From NCBI RefSeq assembly GCF_008933165.1, contig NZ_WBVQ01000001.1, positions 1,302,001 to 1,366,000 on the forward strand: a stretch of DNA of 64,000 nucleotides. Direction: 5' to 3'. The notes beneath the pieces were generated by a model. The model saw nothing but the letters and a program-made list of their open reading frames with translations. It ran no database searches and had not been told where the DNA came from. The translations under genes and the position numbers were made by a program. Every line of letters starts with the position of its first letter. Position 1 is the first letter of the stretch. Source of the stretch: Phaeocystidibacter marisrubri (GTDB lineage Bacteria > Bacteroidota > Bacteroidia > Flavobacteriales > Schleiferiaceae). This document shows positions 1 to 8,836 of the stretch, in pieces.

Positions 1-26
1 TTACTACCTCAAAGAAAGCATAAGCC

Positions 27-1832
27 ATGAATAAGACAATCAACATTAACCTTGCTGGAATCATCTTTCACGTTGATGAGGAAGCCTATGCAGTCTTGAC
101 CGACTACCTCAGAAAACTGAAAGCACAATTCAACCGTCAAGAAGGCGGAGATGAAATCATGATGGACATTGAAGCGCGTCTCGCCGAATTGTTCACAGAG
201 AGAATGGGCGAAACTCGTCAGGTGATTAGTCTCGCCGATGTGGAAGCAACCATTGAAATAATGGGACAGCCGGAAGACTATGCCGATCCAGATGCCGAAG
301 AAGAAATGAACGGTTCTTCCTCTGGTCAGTCCACTTCTAGCGATTACCGCACGTACCGTGCTCCTCGTCGCTTGTACCGCGATCCAGATGACAACATTTT
401 GGGTGGTGTGTGTTCTGGCCTAGCAGCGTATATGAACACCGACCCTATTTGGATTCGCCTTGCCTTTGTGGCTCTCGTGATTGGTGCAGGAACCGGATTC
501 TGGTTGTACATCATTCTGTGGATCGTTATTCCTGAAGCGAAGACCACAGCTCAAAAGTTGCAGATGCGCGGTGAAAAAATCAACATCTCCAACATTGAGA
601 AATCGGTTCGAGAGGAGTTGAAAAACGTTGGAGAATCACTCAACAAACTCGGCAAGGATGGTCGAATTAAAAAAGGTGGCAACCGCATTGCCAATGCCGT
701 TGAAGAATTGGTGGAGACCCTCTTGAAAATCATCGGAGCCATTCTGAAGTTTGTCTTCAAACTGATTGGAATTGCCTTTCTGATTATTGCCGTTGTAGTT
801 CTTGTAGTACTATTCAGTGCAGCAGTTGGACATGGAATAAACATCCAAGGTTCCAACGTTGGACTAACAGAAATCTACAGCTACATCACAGCATTCTTGC
901 CTACGGGTTATTCCGAAACTTTTGTATGGACTGCCTTTGTTCTACTGTTGATCGCTCCAATTGTCGGACTGATTACAGCGAGTTCTAAGATTCTATTCAA
1001 CTACAAACTGAGCAATAAACCATTGATCACTTTAGCTGGATTGATGTCCCTAAGTGGAATTGTGATGTTCCTCATCTTAGGATTCGCCAGTGCAAGAGAG
1101 TTTGAAGGAAGAGAAACGGATACCTCGCAGTTCGCGGTACAGAATGCCACGGTGGAAAACGCCATTCAACTGAAGCTTTCTGAGGCTGTCTATGACGTTC
1201 CTTACGACAGCGAAGTGTACATCGACAATGATAAACACATCATTATTAGTGAAGTAGACCTAGATGTTCGCCGAACAAGAGAAAGTACTCCATACGTTGA
1301 AGTAACGCGCAAAAGTCATGGTAGAAGTAGAAACCACGCATCAGAATTGGCTAGCCGAATTGAATTCGACATCATGCAAGAGGGCAATACCATTTTCATG
1401 GATGAGTTTCTACGTGTGGACCTAGACGATCGTTTCCGTGGACAAGAAGTGGACGTTGTTCTCTACCTACCTGAAGGTTACAGTGTATATCTCGACTACA
1501 GTGTGCGTAAAATCATCAACGACATAGACAACGTAACAGACACCTACGATCCCTACATGGTGGAACACGTTTGGATGATGACCAGCAAAGGACTGGCGTG
1601 TGCGGACTGTGACGACTACTCTAAGGATAAACCTAGAGAGGATCTGGAGAATGATGAATGGGAAAAAGAGTGGATCAATGAAGCCGAACAGATGGAAAAG
1701 GAGTTAGAAAAGGCTCCACCCGCTCCGATTCCTGCCATCAATGAAGTTCGTGAGGAACTCCCACAACGTTCCGCGAGCAACATCACCACAGAGGTGCTTC
1801 GCGAAACTCCGTTCACCGAATCACTGATCTAA
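27..1832 (+). CDS. PspC domain-containing inner-membrane protein
   Basis: A 601-residue membrane protein. Residues 1-90 form the soluble N-terminal region common to Bacteroidota PspC proteins. A PspC domain follows at about 113-172, with the family pattern of an RxLYRDPDDN start, a GGVCSGLAAY stretch and a first membrane helix. Further hydrophobic segments lie near 235-265, 290-315 and 330-350, and a long soluble region with alternating acidic and beta-like stretches ends the protein. PspC proteins in other phyla act in the envelope (phage shock) stress response; the role here is inferred from that. In this phylum such genes often follow a PadR-type regulator, which would lie left of the window. 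The ATG has no clear Shine-Dalgarno, as is normal for the phylum. Confidence 0.85.
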   Translation: MNKTININLAGIIFHVDEEAYAVLTDYLRKLKAQFNRQEGGDEIMMDIEARLAELFTERMGETRQVISLADVEATIEIMGQPEDYADPDAEEEMNGSSSGQSTSSDYRTYRAPRRLYRDPDDNILGGVCSGLAAYMNTDPIWIRLAFVALVIGAGTGFWLYIILWIVIPEAKTTAQKLQMRGEKINISNIEKSVREELKNVGESLNKLGKDGRIKKGGNRIANAVEELVETLLKIIGAILKFVFKLIGIAFLIIAVVVLVVLFSAAVGHGINIQGSNVGLTEIYSYITAFLPTGYSETFVWTAFVLLLIAPIVGLITASSKILFNYKLSNKPLITLAGLMSLSGIVMFLILGFASAREFEGRETDTSQFAVQNATVENAIQLKLSEAVYDVPYDSEVYIDNDKHIIISEVDLDVRRTRESTPYVEVTRKSHGRSRNHASELASRIEFDIMQEGNTIFMDEFLRVDLDDRFRGQEVDVVLYLPEGYSVYLDYSVRKIINDIDNVTDTYDPYMVEHVWMMTSKGLACADCDDYSKDKPREDLENDEWEKEWINEAEQMEKELEKAPPAPIPAINEVREELPQRSASNITTEVLRETPFTESLI

Positions 1833-1853
1833 TAACTCACCACCTACCTAACC

Positions 1854-1884
1854 AAAAAATGCCACCCCAGGGTGGCATTTTCTC
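1854..1884. terminator. Bidirectional intrinsic terminator
   Basis: A 9-bp perfect stem (1859-1867 pairing with 1870-1878) is flanked by an A run on the left and a T-rich run on the right. It can therefore end both the rightward PspC gene and the leftward TerC gene, which converge here. Confidence 0.85.
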
Positions 1885-1900
1885 TTTTAGTACTATTCCA

Positions 1901-2656
1901 TTATTCCTGAGATTCTAATGCTTTCTTGCGGGCTTTCTTCTTGTCAGCTCTCATGTTCAAAAGCTCTACAATCAATGAGTAAGCCACTGCGAAGTAGATA
2001 TATCCCTTCGGAACTTCAACTCCCAATCCTTCTGAAATCAACACTGTTCCAATCAAAATCAAAAAGCTCAAAGCCAGAATCTGAAGAGAGACGTGCTTTT
2101 CGATGAAATCGGCAATCCGCTTCGCGAAGATGAGCATCACAATCAAGGAAACGATCACTGCAGCAATCATAATGGAGATCTCGTTAGTCATACCGATAGC
2201 CGTTAGAATGCTGTCAAATGAAAAGACAATGTCTAACAATGCAATTTGAACAATGGCCGACACAAGCCCTAAGTTCACTTGCTTCTTGACTTTCTGTTCT
2301 TCCGTCTCTGACTCCGGCTGTATCTTCTTGTGAATCTCCTTTGTACTCTTGGCCAAGAGGAAGAGTCCACCGATCATCAACACTAAATCTCGACCTGTAA
2401 TTTCACTGATCAAACCCGGTCCCTCAGCCCAAATTGGATCGGTGAACTGGATAATCCACGTGATACCCAACAACATGATAATCCGAAATACCAATGCCAG
2501 TAAAATGCCCATCGTTCTGGCCTTACTACGCTCGCGCTCTGGCAGTTTATTCGAGAGAATACTAATAAAGATGATGTTGTCTATTCCCAACACGATCTCG
2601 AGAAAGGCAAGGGTCAAAAAGGCGATCAAGCCATCAAGAGTGAGGAGTGCATCCAT
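1901..2656 (-). CDS. TerC family integral membrane protein
   Basis: About 251 residues with seven or so hydrophobic segments. The two family hallmarks are visible: an acidic motif in the first helix (EIVLGIDNI) and its internal counterpart (DIVFSFDSI). These repeat-related helices place aspartates in the membrane. The family is named for tellurite resistance but is now linked mainly to metal (for example manganese) export at the inner membrane; the substrate cannot be told from sequence. The reading frame extends five codons further upstream to 2671, but the internal ATG at 2656 matches the usual TerC start (MDALLTLDG). It converges on the PspC gene across a shared terminator. Confidence 0.9.
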   Translation of the reverse strand: MDALLTLDGLIAFLTLAFLEIVLGIDNIIFISILSNKLPERERSKARTMGILLALVFRIIMLLGITWIIQFTDPIWAEGPGLISEITGRDLVLMIGGLFLLAKSTKEIHKKIQPESETEEQKVKKQVNLGLVSAIVQIALLDIVFSFDSILTAIGMTNEISIMIAAVIVSLIVMLIFAKRIADFIEKHVSLQILALSFLILIGTVLISEGLGVEVPKGYIYFAVAYSLIVELLNMRADKKKARKKALESQE

Positions 2657-2789
2657 ACGTTCAGATATCAATTACATTCAAAAACGCTGCAAGATAAGTG
2701 AGTGTGGCATAAAATTACACCACCGCCATACGTAAGTACTTTCTTACATCATGTCTATAGATTATATTCGCCGTACGAGACTTCAATGA

Positions 2790-3176
2790 ATGGGGACCAG
2801 CTTTCAATTTAGTACACCTCTAGACTCCAATGTTTTAGACGATTTCTATCAAGGAGATCTGTCTTATGCATTGATGATGTTTGAAATTTGCATTGAGCAG
2901 ATGCCCATTGAAGTTGTTCAGTTGAAAGAAGAAATAGAGCACAACTCTCCAGAGGGGTGCCGTAAAATCCTTCATAAGATCAAACCGACTTTCGGAATGA
3001 TCGGCAATGAGCCTCTTTCAGCGCACATCGCAATGATAGAAAAGAGAATAGCAGGCGGCGGTGTAACAATATCCGATGTTCAGGATGAATTGTTGAGCAT
3101 TGTTGAAGAAATTCAAGAAACTCTATTACTTTTAGAGCAGGAATCCACGAACCTTAAGCGACACTTGAACCTGTGA
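2790..3176 (+). CDS. Histidine phosphotransfer (Hpt) domain protein
   Basis: A 128-residue protein, the size of a stand-alone Hpt domain. His62 lies in HKIKPTFGMIG, which matches the HxxKPxFxMxG phospho-acceptor pattern. The rest is predicted helical, as expected for a four-helix bundle. Hpt proteins pass a phosphoryl group between receiver domains in multistep relays. Its stop overlaps the GTG start of the LytTR regulator by four bases, which suggests translational coupling and a shared pathway. No histidine kinase is encoded next to it; the hybrid kinase at 35506-38172 lacks its own Hpt and is one possible donor (inference). Confidence 0.8.
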   Translation: MGTSFQFSTPLDSNVLDDFYQGDLSYALMMFEICIEQMPIEVVQLKEEIEHNSPEGCRKILHKIKPTFGMIGNEPLSAHIAMIEKRIAGGGVTISDVQDELLSIVEEIQETLLLLEQESTNLKRHLNL

Positions 3177-3868
3177 GTACCCTTCGTACCATTATTATTG
3201 AGGATGATCCTATTGCACAAAAGAACCTTGAACACTTGTGCAGTAAGGACGATAGGCTCGAACTGTTGAAGTGCTTCGGAAATAGCGAAGACGCTATCGA
3301 CTTCATGACGTCCAACGACGTGGATCTGATTTTTCTAGACGTAGAACTACCTGGTGAAAGTGGATTGGACATGTTGGAGAATTCTCCAGCGCTTCCTCAA
3401 GTCATTTTTGCGACTTCAAACAAAGAATACGCCTTCGACGCGTTTCAATTTGAGGCCACCGACTTCCTTAAAAAGCCCATCTCTGCTGGTAAATTTGAAA
3501 TGAGCGTTTCGAAAGCTGCCAAACGAGCAGAAGAAGCGCCAACACGCAGAGAGAAACCAAATTACATCTTTGTAAAGTCGGATGGTCGTCTCGTGCGCAT
3601 CATGATTCAAGATATCTTGTTTATCGAAAATGTGGGAGATTACGTGAAAGTGGTGACCAGCAATGGAAACTACATCACCTACAACACCATGAGGGCGGTA
3701 GATGCGAAGCTATCTGACTACGATTTCTTTAAGGTTCACCGCTCCTTCATTGTGAACCTCAGCAAGGTGGTTGACATTGAAGATAATTCATTGGTAATTG
3801 GAACCACGGTTATTCCAATTAGTCGATCAAACCGCCAAGGTTTGATGGACCGCCTGAATTTACTTTAG
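3173..3868 (+). CDS. LytTR family response regulator
   Basis: 231 residues in two domains. The receiver domain (about 5-120) has the acidic pocket E10-D11-D12, phospho-acceptor Asp56 in FLDVELPG and the conserved lysine in FLKKPIS. The C-terminal LytTR DNA-binding domain (about 133-231) shows the typical FVKSDGRLVRI, ENVGDYVKV and FFKVHRSFIVNL blocks. Such proteins act in the cytoplasm as transcription factors. Translation starts at GTG 3173, inside the stop of the Hpt gene. LytTR regulators usually pair with a LytS-type kinase; here the partner appears to be an Hpt protein, which is less common. Confidence 0.9.
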   Translation: MSTLRTIIIEDDPIAQKNLEHLCSKDDRLELLKCFGNSEDAIDFMTSNDVDLIFLDVELPGESGLDMLENSPALPQVIFATSNKEYAFDAFQFEATDFLKKPISAGKFEMSVSKAAKRAEEAPTRREKPNYIFVKSDGRLVRIMIQDILFIENVGDYVKVVTSNGNYITYNTMRAVDAKLSDYDFFKVHRSFIVNLSKVVDIEDNSLVIGTTVIPISRSNRQGLMDRLNLL

Positions 3869-3976
3869 TCCTCGCCCTCTCCGTTATCCATTCATCGAAG
3901 TTTTCTGTCCGTTTGTCGAAAGAAGGGGTGTAAGCGATTCAATTGTCAGCACATTTGTCCCATCAAATAGAGCAAG

Positions 3977-4348
3977 ATGGGTCATATTCTTATTGCAGAC
4001 GATCATGTGTTCTTGTTAAGAGCTCTTTCTATTCTCCTCTCTAAGGAAGGATATACGTTTGAGTTGGCCGAAAACGGTCAGCAAGCCATTGATCTTTTTG
4101 AACGAGGAAGTTTCGACGCGGTAGTTACCGATATCGACATGCCCATTAAGAATGGTTATGAATTGATTCAACACATCCGCACCGGCGTGAAGAACTCCAT
4201 TCCAATTATTGTCCTTTCCTCGCTCATTCAAGGTTCGGAGAACACCAACATCATTGGTGATTCAGGTGCGTCCATGTACCTTTCTAAAACGGATTCTCCC
4301 ATTGGTATTTTAAGTGCACTAGAATCTGTTCTCGCGCAAGCTTCCTAA
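3977..4348 (+). CDS. Single-domain response regulator (receiver only)
   Basis: 123 residues, a single CheY-like receiver. D8-D9 form the acidic pocket, Asp52 in VVTDIDMP is the phospho-acceptor, LSS carries the Ser/Thr switch position and LSK the conserved lysine. There is no output domain, so it probably works by protein contact or as a phosphate sink or shuttle. It lies 108 bases after the LytTR gene on the same strand and is followed by a strong terminator, so the three signalling genes may share one fate. Which kinase feeds it is unknown. Confidence 0.88.
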   Translation: MGHILIADDHVFLLRALSILLSKEGYTFELAENGQQAIDLFERGSFDAVVTDIDMPIKNGYELIQHIRTGVKNSIPIIVLSSLIQGSENTNIIGDSGASMYLSKTDSPIGILSALESVLAQAS

Positions 4349-4370
4349 TAAACACGACATACGATCACAC

Positions 4371-4409
4371 AAAAAAAGGCTCTCATGAAAATGAGAGCCT
4401 TTTCTTTTT
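4371..4409 (+). terminator. Intrinsic terminator (bidirectional)
   Basis: A long perfect stem (4374-4386 with 4391-4403) closes on a GAAA tetraloop, with an A run before it and a T run after it. It sits between the receiver gene and the convergent dipeptidyl peptidase gene and can serve both. Confidence 0.9.
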
Positions 4410-4427
4410 AGGAAACTGAATATCCAC

Positions 4428-6449
4428 TTACAGTACGCCATATTTGGCCGCGTATTCAAGCATCTGCTCTGTGAAACTTGATGGATAGCTCAACTCCACA
4501 TCTACAGCTTCACCGTTCTCCATTACTGGAGTAAGAATCGGATTGACGAATCCACTGTAAGGTGCAATGTTAAGCGCTTCTGCTCTCACCAATACCTCAC
4601 GGTGTAGTTCGTGGTCTACTTTCACTCCGTAGTTCTCTACTAAAGCTCTACCAGCAGTATAATCACCTTCCGATTTAATGCGCTGAATCTCTCGAAGCAA
4701 TTCACCAAACAATTCTCGGAGTCGCTCGTAGTTATTAATCACAAAGTAGGTTTTACCGTCTACTACTTTGCGCTCAATTACATTCTCTTCTTTCCCCATC
4801 TCATAGGCCCATGAAGCCACAAGCTGACGGTTTCTCATGTGATCCTCTTCCAAGTTCTCACCGGGCTTAAGTCGACGCAATTGAAGCATCATGCCGTTGC
4901 GGATATAGCTATTGTATTCTGCTTTACCCGGACCATCGTTCTCCACCAATCCCATCTCAATCAAGTGTGGATCCATGATGTAATAAAGGGCAACAAGGTC
5001 AGCTCTTGCTTCCTCCAGCGTAGAAGAGTAGTTCTTCAATGTCTCTTTCGGAGTGCCTACGCCAGGGTTCAATCGACCAGAAGCATGACCAATCACTTCA
5101 TGAAGTGCAGTGTGAAGCTTAGACCCCATTTCACCATACTTCTCAGCAATTTCTCGCTCTTCTGTAGAGAAGGCAAACTCCTTTAAGAAACCTTCACCCG
5201 TAGCTTGTTCGTACGCCATTTCGATGTTGCCCAAACTCACCGACTTAGAACCGTGCTCTGCACGAATCCAGTTCGCATTCGGAAGGTTTACACCAATAGG
5301 AGTACTTGGACTAGCATCACCAGCTTCCCCAGCCACATTGATAATGCGATAAGAAATCCCCTTTACTTCTGCTTTCTTGTGCTCGTCCATAATTGGAGAG
5401 TTATCTTCAAACCACTGTGCTGCACTGCTCACAACGGCCATGCGCTCAGACGCTTCAAAGTCGCGCACTTGAACAATAGTCTCGTAGCTACCTCTATACC
5501 CCAATGGGTCGTTGTACACTTCGATGAAACCGTTGATGTAATCAATATCTCCTTCCGTGGCATTTACCCATGCGATGTTGTACTCATCCCATTTGGCGAG
5601 ATCTCCAGTTTGATAGTACTCTATGAGAAGTTCAAGCGCTTGTGCTTGTGATTCATTCTCCGCGTATCTAACGGCTTCAGACAAATGACCCACCACTTTA
5701 GAAATGGCATCGCCGTACAAACCATCTACTTTGTAGACCGCTTCTGAAAGAGTACCGTCTTCGTTGCGAACGATCTTACTATTCAAACCCAATGAAATTG
5801 GGCGTTCTGGATCACCCGCTGATTTCTCCTTGTAGAAGTTTACCACTTCTTCTTCGGTAACATCCGGATCATAGAAGTTTACGGCTGACGCAAGCAGGAG
5901 ATCACTGTTTGGATCTTTGGAAACTTTCTTGGCATCGTAGGTCGGATCGAAGATTGCTCTTCTCGCCTCTGCAGAAATACTCAAACCCCTCTCTTCCAAA
6001 AGCGAATTGAAGAACTCTTCTGAAAAGCCCGGTTCAAACTTCTGATTGCTATAGTGATGGTGAATACCATTAGAGAACCATACTCTCTTGGCATACACTT
6101 GAAAAGCCTCCCATTCTGATGATGCTTCATCGGAATTGTGATTCGCCATGATGTCATCAATGATGTGGCGAATTTCCAGGTTGTGACGATAATTCGTAGC
6201 GTATATGATATCTCTACCCGCCAAGCCAGCTTCTGTCAAATGGTACACGAGCATCTTCTGCTGAGTGCTCAACTTATCGAAGCCTGGCACTTGATAGCGA
6301 AGTATTCGCAAGTCTTCAAATTGTTCCAATTGCCATTGAAATGAGTCGTCGTGTTGCGCTTCCATAGTACTTGAAGGTGACTGCTCAGCAGGGTTACATC
6401 CGACGAGAGCTCCGGATACTGCAAAAGCATAGATCCAATTATTATTCAT
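4428..6449 (-). CDS. Dipeptidyl peptidase III (M49 zinc peptidase), lipoprotein form
   Basis: About 673 residues from the chosen ATG at 6449. The M49 zinc site is visible: HEVIGH near residue 450, the expanded form of HExxH, followed about 50 residues later by EEARADLVALYY, which supplies the third ligand. DPP III removes dipeptides from the N-terminus of short peptides. The N-terminus has a short hydrophobic segment ending in a lipobox (ALVG then Cys18), so the enzyme is probably anchored in the envelope, whereas eukaryotic DPP III is cytosolic. The frame continues 22 codons upstream, but that stretch lacks signal-peptide character, so 6449 is preferred. It is transcribed divergently from the SRPBCC gene. 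Confidence 0.88.
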   Translation of the reverse strand: MNNNWIYAFAVSGALVGCNPAEQSPSSTMEAQHDDSFQWQLEQFEDLRILRYQVPGFDKLSTQQKMLVYHLTEAGLAGRDIIYATNYRHNLEIRHIIDDIMANHNSDEASSEWEAFQVYAKRVWFSNGIHHHYSNQKFEPGFSEEFFNSLLEERGLSISAEARRAIFDPTYDAKKVSKDPNSDLLLASAVNFYDPDVTEEEVVNFYKEKSAGDPERPISLGLNSKIVRNEDGTLSEAVYKVDGLYGDAISKVVGHLSEAVRYAENESQAQALELLIEYYQTGDLAKWDEYNIAWVNATEGDIDYINGFIEVYNDPLGYRGSYETIVQVRDFEASERMAVVSSAAQWFEDNSPIMDEHKKAEVKGISYRIINVAGEAGDASPSTPIGVNLPNANWIRAEHGSKSVSLGNIEMAYEQATGEGFLKEFAFSTEEREIAEKYGEMGSKLHTALHEVIGHASGRLNPGVGTPKETLKNYSSTLEEARADLVALYYIMDPHLIEMGLVENDGPGKAEYNSYIRNGMMLQLRRLKPGENLEEDHMRNRQLVASWAYEMGKEENVIERKVVDGKTYFVINNYERLRELFGELLREIQRIKSEGDYTAGRALVENYGVKVDHELHREVLVRAEALNIAPYSGFVNPILTPVMENGEAVDVELSYPSSFTEQMLEYAAKYGVL

Positions 6450-6543
6450 GGTTTTAATTTTGAACGATGCCCTAAGATATAGCAAATAATGTGTCTCCGA
6501 ATCGAATCTGACCACTTCCTCTGTTAAGTCTACCTCGAAGTTG

Positions 6544-6551
6544 TACTTTTG
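6544..6551 (+). promoter_or_regulatory. Bacteroidota -7 promoter element for the SRPBCC gene
   Basis: TACTTTTG is an exact match to the TAnnTTTG -7 consensus of this phylum and lies 19 bases before the ATG at 6571. The -33 region has only a weak match. Promoter function is inferred. Confidence 0.45.
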
Positions 6552-6570
6552 AAAGGCTTAAAGACAAACT

Positions 6571-7665
6571 ATGCGCACGCTTCGAATTATCATGATTGTT
6601 TTGGCTACGATGATGGTAGCCTTCTTCATTTGGAATTTGACTCTCACAGGAACGTATAAAGTAAGTGCATCCACGCAAATTAACGCTCCCCTTCAAGATG
6701 TTAGAGGTCAGATTAACAACCTCGCAAATTGGGAACAATGGTCTACCTTCCTGACCCGAGACACCACTTTGATGATTACCTATTCCACTCCGAGTGCTGG
6801 AGAACGAGCATGGGTTACTTGGAAGCACCCTGAAGGTCCGGGTGGGCGAATGGAAATAATGAAAATTGATTCGAATCAAACGGAGTGCTTGATAACTCTG
6901 GATGGATTCAAGGGAGCGAAAAGTCTATTGACCTTTGAAGCGAAGGAAAATTCAACCCAACTCATTTGGGAAGTGGAAGGCGAACTTCCCTTTTATGCAC
7001 GTTTCATGAAAGCCGGTTATGAAAACCGCGTTGTGAAGGATTTGATTACAACCAGTCAAAACTTGAATGCACACTTGGCAAATGGCGGTGTCATTGAAGT
7101 GGAAGATCCGCTAGATGGAGAATCAGAGGAAGAAGACATCCGCGATTCTACACTCGATTCAACAACTCAGAACACCGTTGAGCTCACCCAAAGCATTGTA
7201 GAAGGACCTTGGGAAGCGCTTACTTTCTATTATGTAGAAATCGAATCAACACTTGGAAAAGTAACTTGGGACAAATGCCTAGAATCGTACGTGGAAGTGC
7301 AAGAGTATTTAGGAGAAGCGGCTACCAATCAACCGATGTTCCTCATGTATGATGTATACGATGAAAAGCACGACTATGTGATGCTTCAAGTGGGCATGAT
7401 TGTAGACGTTGATTTGCCTCGCTCTTCTAGAAAGGTTAAGTCCTCCGTTATACGTCAGGGTTTATTTGTAGAGAGAGAACAATTCGAGAACCTCGGCAAA
7501 TTACATTACGGCGATGTTGAGTTAGACGCGTATTTGTCCACTCACGGATACCAAATGCATGGAAGAGTTTTCGAGCGTGTTTTATTGGATGAGAACTTGA
7601 AGCCCATTCATCGATTCGTCCGCTACCCAGTGATGAGCAACTCCGAAACGGTAGCTAGCAACTAA
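6571..7665 (+). CDS. SRPBCC (START-like) protein with GyrI-like C-terminal domain
   Basis: 364 residues. Residues 5-25 are a membrane anchor or signal segment. Residues about 32-170 resemble the SRPBCC/polyketide-cyclase fold (strand after the signal, INAPLQDVRGQINNLANWEQW, then the long C-terminal helix). Residues about 200-355 look like a GyrI/SOUL-type effector-binding domain. This double layout recurs in Bacteroidota, where such proteins are usually annotated only by fold; ligand and role are unknown. The stop overlaps the end of the convergent lycopene cyclase gene by four bases. Confidence 0.7.
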   Translation: MRTLRIIMIVLATMMVAFFIWNLTLTGTYKVSASTQINAPLQDVRGQINNLANWEQWSTFLTRDTTLMITYSTPSAGERAWVTWKHPEGPGGRMEIMKIDSNQTECLITLDGFKGAKSLLTFEAKENSTQLIWEVEGELPFYARFMKAGYENRVVKDLITTSQNLNAHLANGGVIEVEDPLDGESEEEDIRDSTLDSTTQNTVELTQSIVEGPWEALTFYYVEIESTLGKVTWDKCLESYVEVQEYLGEAATNQPMFLMYDVYDEKHDYVMLQVGMIVDVDLPRSSRKVKSSVIRQGLFVEREQFENLGKLHYGDVELDAYLSTHGYQMHGRVFERVLLDENLKPIHRFVRYPVMSNSETVASN

Positions 7666-8369
7666 CGCGTTTCCCAGCGTTTTCTGAAGTATTCGTACAA
7701 GGAGGTATTCATCATCAACAAGGCCATGGCGTAGAAAACGTCATCCGCTGGAATGGTCCCTAATCGATAGCCCAAATTGTGGGCATCATTGTACCAAACA
7801 ACTTCTTCTTCCAACCCCATTCCAGTAAGGAAACCGTTCACAATTCCGAAAGGGATGAGAACAATGACAAATGCGCGATAAAAGGACGGCAACCACTCCA
7901 CTTTCCACAAGTGAACATGGCCAAGCATGAGCAGCCCCAATAGGCTAAACGTGCTTACTGTATACCACGCTCCCCAACTTAAAATGGCGATGGCAATAGA
8001 GAGCCATGCAAAGTATTGCGTAAGCATCTGCGCTTGACCTTGGGTAATCCACGCTCGTGGAAAAAAATAGTCCATTACCCGGTAAATGAACACGCAACTA
8101 AAAGGCACGAAAACGAAGAACATCCACTCTTCAATGGGAAGACCAAAAATGTAGAATCCAGTTAAGTACTTTGGGTTAAATCCCCAAATTCCCATTTCTG
8201 TAAAGGCTACATCCCACGGAATAAAAACCAACATGGTAATTCCAATGGATGTAAAGAGTGATTTGAAACTCTTGTAATACGCAACCTTAGTTTCGAAGCT
8301 TCGCGTCAAGGGACCGAGAAGCGTCAAGATCATTAAGGTGAGATAGAAGTATGGAGATTCTAAACTCAT
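7662..8369 (-). CDS. crtY: Lycopene cyclase (CrtY-cd type membrane protein)
   Basis: 235 residues, six to seven membrane helices. It carries two copies of the lycopene-cyclase domain of the heterodimeric CrtYc/CrtYd family joined in one chain. The diagnostic segments FIPWDVAFTEMGIWGFNP, GLPIEEWMFF and, in the second half, NDAHNLGYRLGTIPADDVFY can be read directly. The enzyme closes beta rings on lycopene to give beta-carotene at the inner membrane. Its start overlaps the stop of crtZ by four bases, so it is the last gene of a three-gene leftward operon. Phytoene synthase and desaturase are not in the window. Confidence 0.92.
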   Translation of the reverse strand: MSLESPYFYLTLMILTLLGPLTRSFETKVAYYKSFKSLFTSIGITMLVFIPWDVAFTEMGIWGFNPKYLTGFYIFGLPIEEWMFFVFVPFSCVFIYRVMDYFFPRAWITQGQAQMLTQYFAWLSIAIAILSWGAWYTVSTFSLLGLLMLGHVHLWKVEWLPSFYRAFVIVLIPFGIVNGFLTGMGLEEEVVWYNDAHNLGYRLGTIPADDVFYAMALLMMNTSLYEYFRKRWETR

Positions 8370-8836
8370 GAAGTCTTCGATTGCTTCATTCGCTTGCGTT
8401 CCTCCAAGAAGTATTTAAATGGAAATAGGAGCATGCCAAAACTTTCACCATCGTGTTTGGTGAGGTGTTTATGGTGCATTTTATGTGCTCTTCTCGCTGC
8501 TTTCAAATAAGTGATATTGCTGTTGCGCAACCACTTGAATCGCTGGTGAATAAACACCTCGTGCACCAAGAAATACGCAATTCCATAGGCTAGAATTCCG
8601 AATCCAGCCGCATTCAACAATTCCCAACCGTAGAAGGTTCCGAACATAATGCTCAGCATACTTGGAACAGCAAAAATGAGGAAGAAAGCATCGTTCTTCT
8701 CAAAGAAACCTGGCTCCTTCACATGGTGATCTTTATGCAACGACCACAAAAAGCCGTGCATCACATACTTGTGTGTGGCCCAAGCTACAAACTCCATGAA
8801 CACAAACGTTCCGATAAAAACCAATGCCGTCATCAT
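8366..8836 (-). CDS. crtZ: Beta-carotene hydroxylase
   Basis: 156 residues of the membrane fatty-acid-hydroxylase (sterol desaturase) superfamily. The di-iron histidine clusters are all present: HKYVMH, HKDHH, HEVFIHQRF and HKMHHKH, set between hydrophobic helices. CrtZ adds hydroxyls at C-3 and C-3' of beta-carotene to make zeaxanthin. Length and motif order match bacterial CrtZ. The gene overlaps its neighbours on both sides by four bases (peroxiredoxin stop and crtY start), strong evidence of coupled translation. Together with crtY it supports a yellow zeaxanthin-type pigment. Confidence 0.95.
   Translation of the reverse strand: MMTALVFIGTFVFMEFVAWATHKYVMHGFLWSLHKDHHVKEPGFFEKNDAFFLIFAVPSMLSIMFGTFYGWELLNAAGFGILAYGIAYFLVHEVFIHQRFKWLRNSNITYLKAARRAHKMHHKHLTKHDGESFGMLLFPFKYFLEERKRMKQSKTS

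Noticed and set aside
5205-5651. Plus-strand open frame of 148 codons
   Set aside because: It is antisense to dipeptidyl peptidase III; a shadow frame.
6450-6515. 22-codon N-terminal extension of dipeptidyl peptidase III
   Set aside because: The internal ATG at 6449 starts a clear lipoprotein signal peptide, which the extension would bury.
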